This document shows positions 54,064 through 62,111 of a stretch of DNA of 64,000 bases, one piece after another. Source of the stretch: Thermococcus sp. 18S1 (GTDB lineage Archaea; Methanobacteriota_B; Thermococci; Thermococcales; Thermococcaceae); the NCBI RefSeq assembly GCF_012027645.1, contig NZ_SNUU01000001.1:248001-312000 (forward strand). Direction: 5' to 3'. The position numbers were made by a program, and so were the translations under genes. Position 1 is the first letter of the stretch. Each line of letters starts with the position of its first letter. The notes beneath the pieces were generated by a model, which worked only from the letters and a program-made list of their open reading frames with translations, searched no databases and was not told the DNA's origin.

Positions 54064-54668
54064 AGGAGTACAACATCGTTATCACCGGAGTTGGCGGCCA
54101 GGGAATCCTCACCGCCGCCAACCTTCTCGGCTGGGCCGCCCTCCGCGCCGGCTACAAGGTCAGGATGGGAGAGGTCCACGGAATGAGCCAGCGCTTTGGT
54201 TCAGTTATAGCTTACGTCCGCTTTGGAGAGGAGGTTTACGGCGCGATGGTCCCCGAGGGGAAGGCCGACGTTATACTCTCCTTCGAGCCGGTCGAGGCGC
54301 TCCGCTACATCAACTACCTCAAGAAGGGAGGCCTTGTCTTCACGAACGCCAGGCCGATACCGCCGGTTCAGGTTTCGATGGGTCTGGCCACCTATCCGAG
54401 CCTCGACGAGATAAAGAAGGTCGTCGAGGAGGACTTCCAGGCCAAGTTCATGGCATTCGACGCCGAGGACCTCGCGGTCAAGGCCGGCCACGTGATAACG
54501 ACCAACGTCGTCCTCATAGGCGCGCTGACCCAGACGCCCGGCTTCCCGCTCTCGGCGGAGCACGTCAAGGAGGTCATCCGCGTCAGCGTCCCGCCAAAGG
54601 CCGTCGATGTGAACATGAAGGCCTTCGACCTCGGTGTCCAGGCCGCAAAAGAGATGCTGGGGCTCTGA
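54060..54668 (+). CDS. iorB: indolepyruvate:ferredoxin oxidoreductase beta subunit
   Basis: 202 residues. The gamma-type domain of 2-oxoacid oxidoreductases: [20 protein letters not shown] and [20 protein letters not shown] bind CoA or shape the interface with IorA. ATG 54060 in ATGA overlap with iorA. Last gene of the ACD alpha-iorAB unit. Confidence 0.96.
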   Translation: MKEYNIVITGVGGQGILTAANLLGWAALRAGYKVRMGEVHGMSQRFGSVIAYVRFGEEVYGAMVPEGKADVILSFEPVEALRYINYLKKGGLVFTNARPIPPVQVSMGLATYPSLDEIKKVVEEDFQAKFMAFDAEDLAVKAGHVITTNVVLIGALTQTPGFPLSAEHVKEVIRVSVPPKAVDVNMKAFDLGVQAAKEMLGL

Positions 54669-54740
54669 TGCCCCTATTTTTAACTATTCTGAGTGCACTT
54701 TCTTGGCGGCCCTTTTCGAACATCCGCCAAAACCCTTATA

Positions 54741-54758
54741 ACTTACCCCGGGGTAAGT
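54741..54758. repeat. palindrome P1 before the ATPase gene
   Basis: ACTTACCCCGGGGTAAGT, a perfect 18-bp palindrome, starting just after a TATA-like CTTATA (54735-54740). First of four related palindromes around the gene at 54777-55883. Confidence 0.85.
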
Positions 54759-54778
54759 AACTTACGGTGGGGTAAGTT
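54759..54778. repeat. palindrome P2 over the start of the ATPase gene
   Basis: Arms AACTTAC (54759-54765) and GTAAGTT (54772-54778) around GGTGGG. It abuts P1, contains the ribosome site GGTGGGG, and its right arm runs into the TTG start codon. Confidence 0.8.
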
Positions 54779-55883
54779 GCTGTTTGACCTCCAACCTAAA
54801 ACAAGGAAAGAGGACCTGTATGATAGGGAAAGAGAACTTGAGGCGTTTAACGAGGCCTTGAAGCTCGGAGAGAGGCTTGTTCTCATCCTGGGCATACGAC
54901 GTCTTGGAAAGAGCTCCCTACTCAACGTGGTCCTCTCAGAATCAAGCTATCCTTACGCCAAAATAGACGTTCGCTCCCTGTACTTCACTCACGGTTCCAT
55001 TCCGCAGGAAATCCTCGCGAAAAGAATCCTGAGTTCGCTCATCGAATCCCTCCCTCCAAGTGGAAAGCTCAGGCTCGGCATGACGGAGGCACTTTCATCA
55101 ATCCGGGGAATCCGTCTCTCGGGAGTTCACGTGGAGTTCGAGAAGAAGCCAGACTTAGCTGAAATCCTTGAAAAGGTGGACTCCTGGGCGGAGAGTGAAG
55201 GAAAACGGGTTATCATAGCATTTGACGAGGCCCAGTACCTCCGGCTCTCCGGCATACAGTACGATGGGCTGATAGCTTATGCCGTCGATAACCTTCCAAA
55301 CTTAACCTTCGTTCTAACGGGCTCGGAGGTTGGAATGCTCCACGACTTCCTTGGCCTTGATAATCCCAAGAAACCGCTTTTCGGCAGGTACGCCAGGGAA
55401 ATAACACTGGAGAGATTCAGCCGGGAACGGAGCATTGAGTTCCTTAAGGCGGGTTTCAAAGAGCTTGGAATCGATGTAAGCCCTTCGGAGCTCGAACGAG
55501 CCGTTGATAAACTCGACGGAATCGTGGGCTGGCTGAGCATGTACGGCTACCTCAGGGGAATCCGAAAGCTCCCGGAAAGGGATGCCTTGAATGAAGTGTT
55601 CCACAGGGCACAGGCTCTGGTATTGGAGGAACTTTCCTCCCTGCTTTCACACAGCAGGCGGTACGGGCTCATACTTAAGGCCGTTGCAATGGGCAACGAA
55701 AGGTGGAGCGATATAAAGGAGTATCTGGAGTTCAAAGCGGGCAGGATAAACGACTCAAAGTTCTCCAGTCTCCTGAAGAACCTGGTGAAGTACGGCTATC
55801 TGAATAAAAGCGCCGATGGGTACGTCATTCCCGACCCTGTTGTTGAGGAGGTCATTAAGGGCCTCCAACTTACCCCCGGGTAA
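54777..55883 (+). CDS. archaeal ATPase family protein (Arch_ATPase, P-loop plus winged helix)
   Basis: 368 residues. LFDLQPKTRKEDLYDRE is the family start, LILGIRRLGKSSLLN the Walker A with the family Arg finger-like residues, VIIAFDEAQYL Walker B, LTGSEVGML sensor 1, and the C-terminal ~100 residues form a winged helix. This family is expanded in Thermococcales and of unknown function; some members travel between genomes. I use TTG 54777 with GGTGGGG upstream. Palindromes P1/P2 cover its start and P3/P4 its stop. Its codon choice is less G+C-rich than iorAB next door, which fits acquisition. Confidence 0.86.
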   Translation: MLFDLQPKTRKEDLYDRERELEAFNEALKLGERLVLILGIRRLGKSSLLNVVLSESSYPYAKIDVRSLYFTHGSIPQEILAKRILSSLIESLPPSGKLRLGMTEALSSIRGIRLSGVHVEFEKKPDLAEILEKVDSWAESEGKRVIIAFDEAQYLRLSGIQYDGLIAYAVDNLPNLTFVLTGSEVGMLHDFLGLDNPKKPLFGRYAREITLERFSRERSIEFLKAGFKELGIDVSPSELERAVDKLDGIVGWLSMYGYLRGIRKLPERDALNEVFHRAQALVLEELSSLLSHSRRYGLILKAVAMGNERWSDIKEYLEFKAGRINDSKFSSLLKNLVKYGYLNKSADGYVIPDPVVEEVIKGLQLTPG

Positions 55884-55886
55884 GTT
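55867..55886. repeat. palindrome P3 over the stop of the ATPase gene
   Basis: AACTTACCCCCGGGTAAGTT: arms AACTTACCC and GGGTAAGTT with a CC centre. The stop codon TAA (55881-55883) lies in the right arm. Confidence 0.82.
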
Positions 55887-55887
55887 C

Positions 55888-55903
55888 CTTACCCCAGGGT
55901 AAG
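55888..55903. repeat. palindrome P4 after the ATPase gene
   Basis: CTTACCCCAGGGTAAG: arms CTTACCC and GGGTAAG with a CA centre, one base after P3. Mirrors the P1-P2 tandem at the other end. Confidence 0.82.
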
Positions 55904-56025
55904 CCAATACCCTGACCAAGACGTTCCAGAAATGCGGAGGGAGGAGAACTCCAGCTGCCAATCAGAGTGCCCCCTCAAAATGGGCCGAAAATTAGGGGGT
56001 AAAAGATTCCAAGGGGCAGGAGGTT

Positions 56026-56598
56026 TCACCACTCCTCCTCTTCCTCGATAAGACCGTACTTCTCCAGCTCGCGGAGGAGCTTTCTGACGGCTTCCCAGGC
56101 GTCGTGCTCGCTCTTGGCTCCGGAGCAGACTATCTTTCCGGAGGAGAAGAGCAGTATCACAGCCCTCGGCTCCTTGACGCGGTAGATGACGCCGGGGAAC
56201 TGCTCGGGTTCGTACTCACAGTTCGGCAGGCTCAGAGCGACGGCATCGAGGTTGAACTCCATGCCGATGTCGCCGCTGAAGACCATGTTCTGGATGTCTA
56301 TCTGCGGGGCGCGGCCGAACTTGGCGCCTATCTTCTTGAGCATCTGGATGAGCTTGTTGACGGCGCGCTCTATGTCCTCGACGCTCTTGGCGCCGGTGAC
56401 GACGAGCTTGCCTGAGCTGAATATCAGAAGAGCAACCTTGGGCTCCTCGAAGCGGCAGATTATGCCGGGGAACTCCTCGGGGTTGTACTTGGAGTTGGGG
56501 CAGATTTCAATAACCTTCTCAAGGTTGAGCTGCGTAAACAAATCAACAGAAGCGACGATGTTTTCAATTCTGAGCTTTACATTGCTCATATCTACCAA
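56026..56598 (-). CDS. tbp: TATA-box-binding protein
   Basis: 190 residues made of two direct repeats of ~90: [33 protein letters not shown] and [33 protein letters not shown], each ending LLIFSSGK(L/I)V.(T/S)GAKS, plus an acidic tail EEEEEW. Basal transcription factor that recruits TFB and RNA polymerase. TTG 56598 gives the [10 protein letters not shown]-terminus known from Pyrococcus, with GGAGGTG six bases upstream. TATA ATTTATAAAGG at about 56632-56642 (minus). Confidence 0.97.
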   Translation of the reverse strand: MVDMSNVKLRIENIVASVDLFTQLNLEKVIEICPNSKYNPEEFPGIICRFEEPKVALLIFSSGKLVVTGAKSVEDIERAVNKLIQMLKKIGAKFGRAPQIDIQNMVFSGDIGMEFNLDAVALSLPNCEYEPEQFPGVIYRVKEPRAVILLFSSGKIVCSGAKSEHDAWEAVRKLLRELEKYGLIEEEEEW

Positions 56599-56800
56599 GG
56601 CTTACACCTCCAGATGGTGGGTTTAAAAACCCTTTATAAATGAGGCGGGTTGAGTTTTTAAAGGTTTAGGTCATGATGGCGAGGAGAGAGGAGGAAATGC
56701 ACACAAGTGTTCAGGGAGAGATTGAAACTTTCTTAAGTGCCGGTAACTAAAAATCAAGAAGGCTTAAAAGGTGTTGGGCAGAGCTGGGGGTGGTGAGACC

Positions 56801-57223
56801 ATGAGAAACACGATGGTTTTAGTAAGGACCGACAACTTCCAGAAGGCCAGCATAGCCCTCGCGGACCTGGTGCGCTACGGAGGAATGCAGATACGCGGCA
56901 GCCCGAGGATTATTCCCCCCGCTCTTTCGGACTGGGCGTTTGAGAAGATAAGCGGCGAGAAGCCGAGGAGGCGCTTCAGGGCCCACGTGATCGCCCAGAT
57001 AGACCTCGCGCCGGCGAAGGCAATAGGAAGGCTTATGGACATACACCCGCCCGCTCACGTCCTCGTGATTCCCCCCGATACCGAAGTCTGGGAAGAGCTG
57101 ATGCGCCTCTGGGGAACTTTCGAGAAGCTCAAAGGATTCCACCCGCCGAAGAGAACCAGAGCGGAGGAGCTGAGGAAGAAGCGCGAGAAAGAGATGGAGA
57201 ACGAAGAACTGGATGAACTCTGA
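56801..57223 (+). CDS. DUF356 family protein
   Basis: 140 residues. NTMVLVRTDNFQKASIALADLVRYGGMQIRGSPRIIPP and HPPAHVLVIPPDTEVWEEL match DUF356 of euryarchaea; the end is Glu/Lys-rich. ATG 56801 follows GGTGGTGAG; TATA GGCTTAAAAGG near 56761. Function unknown. Divergent from tbp and convergent with the MBF1 gene. Confidence 0.8.
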   Translation: MRNTMVLVRTDNFQKASIALADLVRYGGMQIRGSPRIIPPALSDWAFEKISGEKPRRRFRAHVIAQIDLAPAKAIGRLMDIHPPAHVLVIPPDTEVWEELMRLWGTFEKLKGFHPPKRTRAEELRKKREKEMENEELDEL

Positions 57224-57224
57224 C

Positions 57225-57767
57225 TCACTTCTTCTTCCGCTTCTTGATCTTGATGTTGGCTATGTCACCGAGCGTCGGCTCGTAGTCCTTCGGGATGCTC
57301 CTCTTCTCCAGAACCTCCTCCCCCGAGGTCTCGATGAGTTTTATTTTGAAGTACCTCTCCAGTTTTTTCGCTTCCTTTATCGTCGGCTCGCGGTGGCCAT
57401 GGGCGATGGCGCGGAGGTCGTTCATGGAGAGCCCAATCTCATGGGAGAGCTCCTCGTAGCTCTTCCCAGAGCGCTGTATCGCCCTGTAAACCTTCTCCGC
57501 GTAATCCTCAACTATCTCTTCGGTGTAGAGCGGCCTCTCCGTCCTCGGCTTCGGAGCGGGCCTCGGTCTGGCCGGCCGTGAATAGGTTCTCCTCGTCGGT
57601 TGCCTGCCGGTCGGCATGATGCTGAACGTCCCTGGCTTCTTTCCACCGTATTTCTCGTAACAGCGGTTACAAACGAGAACCTCCGCCCCCTCTATCCGTA
57701 TCCTGTGACCGGAACCTCTAATCGGCGCCCCACATACCTCGCAGTACCTTGGCTTGGCCTTCCCCAT
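57225..57767 (-). CDS. multiprotein bridging factor MBF1-like protein
   Basis: 180 residues. N-terminal zinc ribbon with Cys9/Cys12 (YCEVCG) and Cys33/Cys36 (VCNRCY), a Pro/Arg linker, and a Cro/CI helix-turn-helix (RSGKSYEELSHEIGLSMNDLRAIAHGHREPTIKEAKKLERYF). Archaeal MBF1 bridges transcription or translation machinery rather than a specific promoter. ATG 57767 follows GGTGATTGAG; the longer open frame is rejected. Confidence 0.9.
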   Translation of the reverse strand: MGKAKPRYCEVCGAPIRGSGHRIRIEGAEVLVCNRCYEKYGGKKPGTFSIMPTGRQPTRRTYSRPARPRPAPKPRTERPLYTEEIVEDYAEKVYRAIQRSGKSYEELSHEIGLSMNDLRAIAHGHREPTIKEAKKLERYFKIKLIETSGEEVLEKRSIPKDYEPTLGDIANIKIKKRKKK

Positions 57768-57837
57768 CTCAATCACCTTCTTGCTCCACTTAAGGCTGGG
57801 AGTCATGCTTTTTAAACCCCACGATGAGCTTATATCG

Positions 57838-58344
57838 ATGGCGGAAGTTAAGATAGAGCGACTCCCCAAGCTTGACCAGGAGACGCTGGAAAGGCTCATC
57901 GAGATATACATGAGGGGTTACGAGGGCATGCGCGAGTACGGCGGCGAGGGGGAGAGCTACGCGAAGCGCTACCTTCGGTGGTGCTGGAACAAGGCTAAGG
58001 ACGGCTTTTTCATCGCCAAGATCGGCGATGAGATAGCGGGCTTCATAGTCTGCGACGCGGACTGGTACAGCAAGTACGAGGGAAGAACCGTCGGGGCGGT
58101 CCACGAGTTCGTTCTCGACAAGAAGTTCCAGGGACACGGCATAGGCCACATGCTGATGGAGAAATGCCTGAGGTACCTCGCGGAACGCACCGACAGGGTG
58201 GAGCTGTGGGTCGGGGAGAAAAACGAGGGCGCCATCAGATTTTACGAGAACTACGGCTTTAAGAAAGTCGGTCAGAGCGGGATATGGGTGCGTATGGTCA
58301 AAGACCTGAGGAGGAACGATGCACCCCGAGAAAAAGGGAAGTAG
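57838..58344 (+). CDS. GNAT-family N-acetyltransferase
   Basis: 168 residues. FFIAKIGDEIAGFIVCD (strand 4), VHEFVLDKKFQGHGIGHMLMEKCLRYL (acetyl-CoA loop Q-x-x-G-x-G/A), and NEGAIRFYENYGFKKVG close the GNAT fold. ATG 57838 is about 26 bases from TATA TTTTTAAAC (57808), so probably leaderless. The acceptor is unknown. Confidence 0.88.
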   Translation: MAEVKIERLPKLDQETLERLIEIYMRGYEGMREYGGEGESYAKRYLRWCWNKAKDGFFIAKIGDEIAGFIVCDADWYSKYEGRTVGAVHEFVLDKKFQGHGIGHMLMEKCLRYLAERTDRVELWVGEKNEGAIRFYENYGFKKVGQSGIWVRMVKDLRRNDAPREKGK

Positions 58345-58352
58345 GTGGTTTG

Positions 58353-58646
58353 ATGTCCTGCATAAAACCGCCCGAACCCGAGAAGGTGATGAACTTGAAA
58401 GAGGAGAGTTTCATACGCGAAGGTAAAGGCAGGCTGAAGGTCGTTATAGAGAGCGAGGGAGAGATCATGGAAACGACCGTCAAAGGCTCCCTGAAGAGCG
58501 TCGACGAGATAGCGGAGATGCTGGGCGTAGATGCTAGGGACGGGAAGATAGAGGCCATCGTCGATGGTGTGAAGATCAACGCCGAGCGCGGGAAGCTGGA
58601 GATGGAGTTCGAGAACGGTGACAGGCTGAGAATTGAAAAGGCATAA
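58353..58646 (+). CDS. conserved hypothetical protein
   Basis: 97 residues, alternating strands and one helix (VDEIAEMLGVDARDG), with no recognised family. ATG 58353 follows GGTGGTTTG, nine bases after the GNAT stop, so the two are co-transcribed. Confidence 0.68.
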   Translation: MSCIKPPEPEKVMNLKEESFIREGKGRLKVVIESEGEIMETTVKGSLKSVDEIAEMLGVDARDGKIEAIVDGVKINAERGKLEMEFENGDRLRIEKA

Positions 58647-58664
58647 AAGAAGACAGAAAGGCCT

Positions 58665-59069
58665 TCACTTCACAGGCGGCCTGAACTTGTAGCCGTAGAG
58701 GATTATTCCGTCCTCCTCGAACTCCCTTATCTTCTTGGTGACGACCTCGACCTCCATTCCGAAGTCTATCTCCTCGGGGTCAACGTCGGTCAGCTGGGCG
58801 AGTACTATGGGCCCCTCCTCAAGCTCTATCAGTGCCAGCGGGAAGGGCTTGTAGTACTCGAAGCCGCTCGGCGGGTTTCTGACTATCGTCCAGCTGATGA
58901 CCTTGCCCTTTCCGCTCAGCTCGATTTCCTCGACGTTTCTTGAGCCGCAGACAGGGCAGATCGACCTCTTCGGGAAGTGGACGTGGCCGTTCTCGCATTT
59001 TCCACCTATGAGCATGTACTTCTCACGGAAATGCCTCCAGTAACGGGAAACCTGCATCGGGCGCGCCAT
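58665..59069 (-). CDS. DUF35 OB-fold protein of the thiolase/HMG-CoA synthase complex
   Basis: 134 residues: rubredoxin-like zinc ribbon followed by an OB fold (GKGKVISWTIVRNPPSGFEYYKPFPLALIEL). Archaeal DUF35 proteins hold thiolase and HMG-CoA synthase together and channel acetoacetyl-CoA. The first metal half is KCENGHVHFP, one Cys with nearby His instead of CxxC; the second is ICPVCGS. Its start is one base before the thiolase stop region, third gene of the operon. Confidence 0.9.
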   Translation of the reverse strand: MARPMQVSRYWRHFREKYMLIGGKCENGHVHFPKRSICPVCGSRNVEEIELSGKGKVISWTIVRNPPSGFEYYKPFPLALIELEEGPIVLAQLTDVDPEEIDFGMEVEVVTKKIREFEEDGIILYGYKFRPPVK

Positions 59070-59070
59070 T

Positions 59071-60231
59071 TCAGACCCTCCTAAAGACGTTGACCGTTAT
59101 GTTCGAACCGGTTCCACCTATGTTCTGGGTCAGGCCGATTTCCGCATCGGGCACCTGGCTCGGCGCCTCACCGCGGAGCTGGAGGACGGCCTCAACAGTC
59201 TGGTAAACGCCGGTGGCTCCAACGGGGTGTCCCCTCGCCTTGAGACCTCCCATGGTCTGTATTGGATAGTCGGCGTCAATGGCTATCTGTCCCTCCTTGG
59301 CCAGCTTCGCTCCCTCTCCCTTCTTCGCGGCGCCGAGGGCTTCAAGGCTTAAAGCGGCCATGACGGTGAATGCATCGTGGACCTCGAAGAAGTCGATGTC
59401 CTTCGGCTCAACGCCGGCCATCTTGTAGGCCCTCTCCGCGGCGACCTTTGCCGCCTTGAGGGTGAGCAGGTCTTCCCTGCTGGCGAGGCTTATGGTGTCT
59501 ATGGCGCGCCCCATTCCGGCAACCTCGACCCACTTCTCCTTCGGAACACCAAGCTCCTTTGCCTTCTCCGGCGTGGTGATTATAACAGATGCCGCACCGT
59601 CGCAGACCGGCGAGGCGTCGAAGAGCTTAAGCGGGTCGGCAACGTAGGGGCTCTTGAGGACGGTCTCGACCTTAATCGGGCGCTTGAACATGGCGTAGGG
59701 GTTCTTGGCACCGTTGGCGTGCGCGTTAACTGCGAAGAGCGCCAGATCCTCCTCGGTGTAGCCGTAGGTCTTCATGTAGTAGCGCATCACGAGCGCGTTG
59801 AGAGCCACGAAGCTCGCCCCGTGGAAGAGTTCCCACTCGGCATCTGCCGCGTAGGCCAAATAGCGGGTCGCGTCGCTTGGCCAGGCGTCGGTCATCTTCT
59901 CGACGCCAACCACAGCAACCACGTCTTCCAGCCCGCTGAGGACGGCCTTAACGCCCTCCTGAACGGCGGCACCACCACTGGCACAGGCGGCCTCGATTTT
60001 CACGGCCGGGATGTTTCCGAGTCCCGCCCAGTCGGCTATGAGCGCGCCCAGGTTCTCCTGCTCAACGAATGGGCCGGAAATCATGTTTCCGACGTAGAGT
60101 GAATCGACCTTGTCTATTCCAGCGTCATCCATAGCGTTGAGGAGCGCCTCGACTGCGAGGTCCCTCAATCCGAGCTTCCAGTGCTCACCAACCGGGGTCA
60201 TACCGGCACCGATTATGACTGCCTTCCTCAT
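59071..60231 (-). CDS. acetyl-CoA C-acetyltransferase (thiolase)
   Basis: About 386 residues. Condenses two acetyl-CoA to acetoacetyl-CoA for the mevalonate pathway. KIEAACASGGAAVQEG holds the nucleophilic Cys, FEVHDAF the conserved His region, GGLKARGHPVGATG the catalytic His. ATG 60231 follows GAGGTGG; GTG 60240 is in frame. Middle gene between HMG-CoA synthase and DUF35. Confidence 0.93.
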   Translation of the reverse strand: MRKAVIIGAGMTPVGEHWKLGLRDLAVEALLNAMDDAGIDKVDSLYVGNMISGPFVEQENLGALIADWAGLGNIPAVKIEAACASGGAAVQEGVKAVLSGLEDVVAVVGVEKMTDAWPSDATRYLAYAADAEWELFHGASFVALNALVMRYYMKTYGYTEEDLALFAVNAHANGAKNPYAMFKRPIKVETVLKSPYVADPLKLFDASPVCDGAASVIITTPEKAKELGVPKEKWVEVAGMGRAIDTISLASREDLLTLKAAKVAAERAYKMAGVEPKDIDFFEVHDAFTVMAALSLEALGAAKKGEGAKLAKEGQIAIDADYPIQTMGGLKARGHPVGATGVYQTVEAVLQLRGEAPSQVPDAEIGLTQNIGGTGSNITVNVFRRV

Positions 60232-60241
60232 CTCAACCACC

Positions 60242-61294
60242 TCACATGATGAACTTTCTCCTCGCCTTCGCGTAGAGGGCGTAGTCGATGTACTTCTTCC
60301 TGTTCACGTAGTCCATGGTCTTCGGAGCCAGCTCACGCTTCTCCTCGATGGCATCCTGAACGACTATGCTGAAGGCGTCGCTTCCCGCGCCGGAGCCAAA
60401 GCTGACCCACAGAATCCTGTCGCCGGGCTTGGCTATGTCGAGAACCGCCGAAACACCGACCATCGTTGCACCGCTGTAGGTGTTTCCGATGATTCCAGTG
60501 AGCAGACCTGGGAGAACCTTCTCCTTCGGGATTCCAAGGATTTTGGCAACGGTGAGCGGGAACTTGACGTTCGGCTGGTGGAAGACGGCGTAGTCGAAGT
60601 CGTCCACCGTGAGACCGAGCTCCTCCATGAGGGTCTTGGCCGCGTTGACTATGTGGTGGAAGTAGGCCGGCTCGCCGGTGAACCTGTTTCCGTGCCTCGG
60701 GTAGTGCTCGTGTTGCCTTCTCCAGAAGTCGGGCGTGTCGGTAACGTATGAATAGCTGCCCTCGAAGTAGGCGACGGTCTCGCTGCTTTTCTCGCCGACT
60801 ATGAATGCCGCTCCACCGGCACCGGCGGTGAACTCAAGGTGGTCGCCGGGCCTTCCCTGGGCGGTATCCGCTCCAATGGCCATGGCGTAGTCGACCATCT
60901 CGGAGCCGACGAAGCCTATGGCAGTCTGCAGGGCCTCGGTTCCGGCCTTACATGCGAACTCAAAGTCGGCCGTGCTTACATCGGGGGTGGCGCCGATTGC
61001 CTCAGCTATGACAGTGCCTGTGGGCTTGACCGCGTAGGGCTTGCTCTCGCTTCCGAACCAGACGGCCCTGATGAGCGCCGGCTCTATCCGGGCCCTCCTG
61101 AGTGCGTTTCTCGCGGCCTCAATTCCTATCGTGAGCGCATCCTCATCGAGACCGGGAACGGCCTTCTCCTGTATCGGGAAGCTGGAAACTCCCCAGACTC
61201 TTCCTATCTCTTCGGCCTTGATTCTATACATCGGGACGTAGGCACCGTAGCCGACGATGCCGACTTCGCGCCTTGGCTTCAGGAGCTTTTTCAT
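60242..61294 (-). CDS. hydroxymethylglutaryl-CoA synthase
   Basis: 350 residues, archaeal HMGS. Makes HMG-CoA from acetoacetyl-CoA and acetyl-CoA for isoprenoid lipids. [13 protein letters not shown] carries the general-base Glu (~83), [12 protein letters not shown] the acylated Cys115, and [10 protein letters not shown] the His. First gene of the HMGS-thiolase-DUF35 operon; TATA CTTTTATAACTC near 61350 (minus). Confidence 0.95.
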   Translation of the reverse strand: MKKLLKPRREVGIVGYGAYVPMYRIKAEEIGRVWGVSSFPIQEKAVPGLDEDALTIGIEAARNALRRARIEPALIRAVWFGSESKPYAVKPTGTVIAEAIGATPDVSTADFEFACKAGTEALQTAIGFVGSEMVDYAMAIGADTAQGRPGDHLEFTAGAGGAAFIVGEKSSETVAYFEGSYSYVTDTPDFWRRQHEHYPRHGNRFTGEPAYFHHIVNAAKTLMEELGLTVDDFDYAVFHQPNVKFPLTVAKILGIPKEKVLPGLLTGIIGNTYSGATMVGVSAVLDIAKPGDRILWVSFGSGAGSDAFSIVVQDAIEEKRELAPKTMDYVNRKKYIDYALYAKARRKFIM

Positions 61295-61425
61295 GGGGCA
61301 TCACCTACAAAAGCTGAACGTAACTCCGCCTAAGGTTAATGGGCGAGTTATAAAAGTCTTTCGGTAAAAGTAAAAGGTTTTTTCGACGATTAGCGATAAA
61401 AAAGGACGGAAAACGAAAGACGCCT

Positions 61426-62106
61426 TTATGGTTTCCTCACAACAAACAGCGCGTGGTCCTTCTCGTAGGGCTCGAGTGAAAGCCTCTCAACGACCTCGAA
61501 GTAGCTCGCGAGCTCCCTCTCGACCTCCTTGAAGACCTGCTCCGGCTCCTTCGTGACGTCGATGCTCCTGCTCTTGACGCTTATCATGGCGTAGCCGCCG
61601 CTCTTCAGGAAGACCCTGGCGTTGTCTATGAGTATCTTCGCCTGCGTCGGCTGGGCGACATCCTCGAAGATAACGTCGACCTTCGGCACGAGCGCACGGT
61701 AGCCTTCCGGCTTGGTGGCGTCGCCGAGTATCGGGACGAGGTTCCTGCGCTCCTCCACAAGGGGCACCAGCTCCCTCAGGACGCGCGGGGAGAACTCAAC
61801 ACCGAATACCTTGCCCTCCCAGCCCACGACGTCGCTGACGTGGGAAGCTGTGGTTCCGCTCGCGACTCCGAGGTAGAGAACCTTTGAGCCCGGCTTTATC
61901 GGGAAGTTCTTGAGGCCGTTGAGTATGGCCGCACCGAGCTTCGATCTGCTCGGGTTCCATATCCTGTACTCCTCACCCTCAGACTTTATCAGCCTCTCGC
62001 CGTAGACCTTCTGGCCGGGGACGAGGTTCTTGGTGGCTATCTTCTCGCTACCGTCCTCATCAACGAAGACGTAAACACCGGGGAACTTGTGCTTCTTAAT
62101 CCTCAT
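61426..62106 (-). CDS. flpA: fibrillarin-like rRNA/tRNA 2'-O-methyltransferase
   Basis: 226 residues. N-terminal small domain ([14 protein letters not shown]), SAM motif [31 protein letters not shown] and the [14 protein letters not shown] loop are diagnostic. Catalyses C/D sRNA-guided methylation. Directly follows the nop5 gene (about five bases), the usual archaeal pairing; three candidate guide RNAs lie elsewhere in this window. Confidence 0.97.
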   Translation of the reverse strand: MRIKKHKFPGVYVFVDEDGSEKIATKNLVPGQKVYGERLIKSEGEEYRIWNPSRSKLGAAILNGLKNFPIKPGSKVLYLGVASGTTASHVSDVVGWEGKVFGVEFSPRVLRELVPLVEERRNLVPILGDATKPEGYRALVPKVDVIFEDVAQPTQAKILIDNARVFLKSGGYAMISVKSRSIDVTKEPEQVFKEVERELASYFEVVERLSLEPYEKDHALFVVRKP

Positions 62107-62111
62107 CTACC

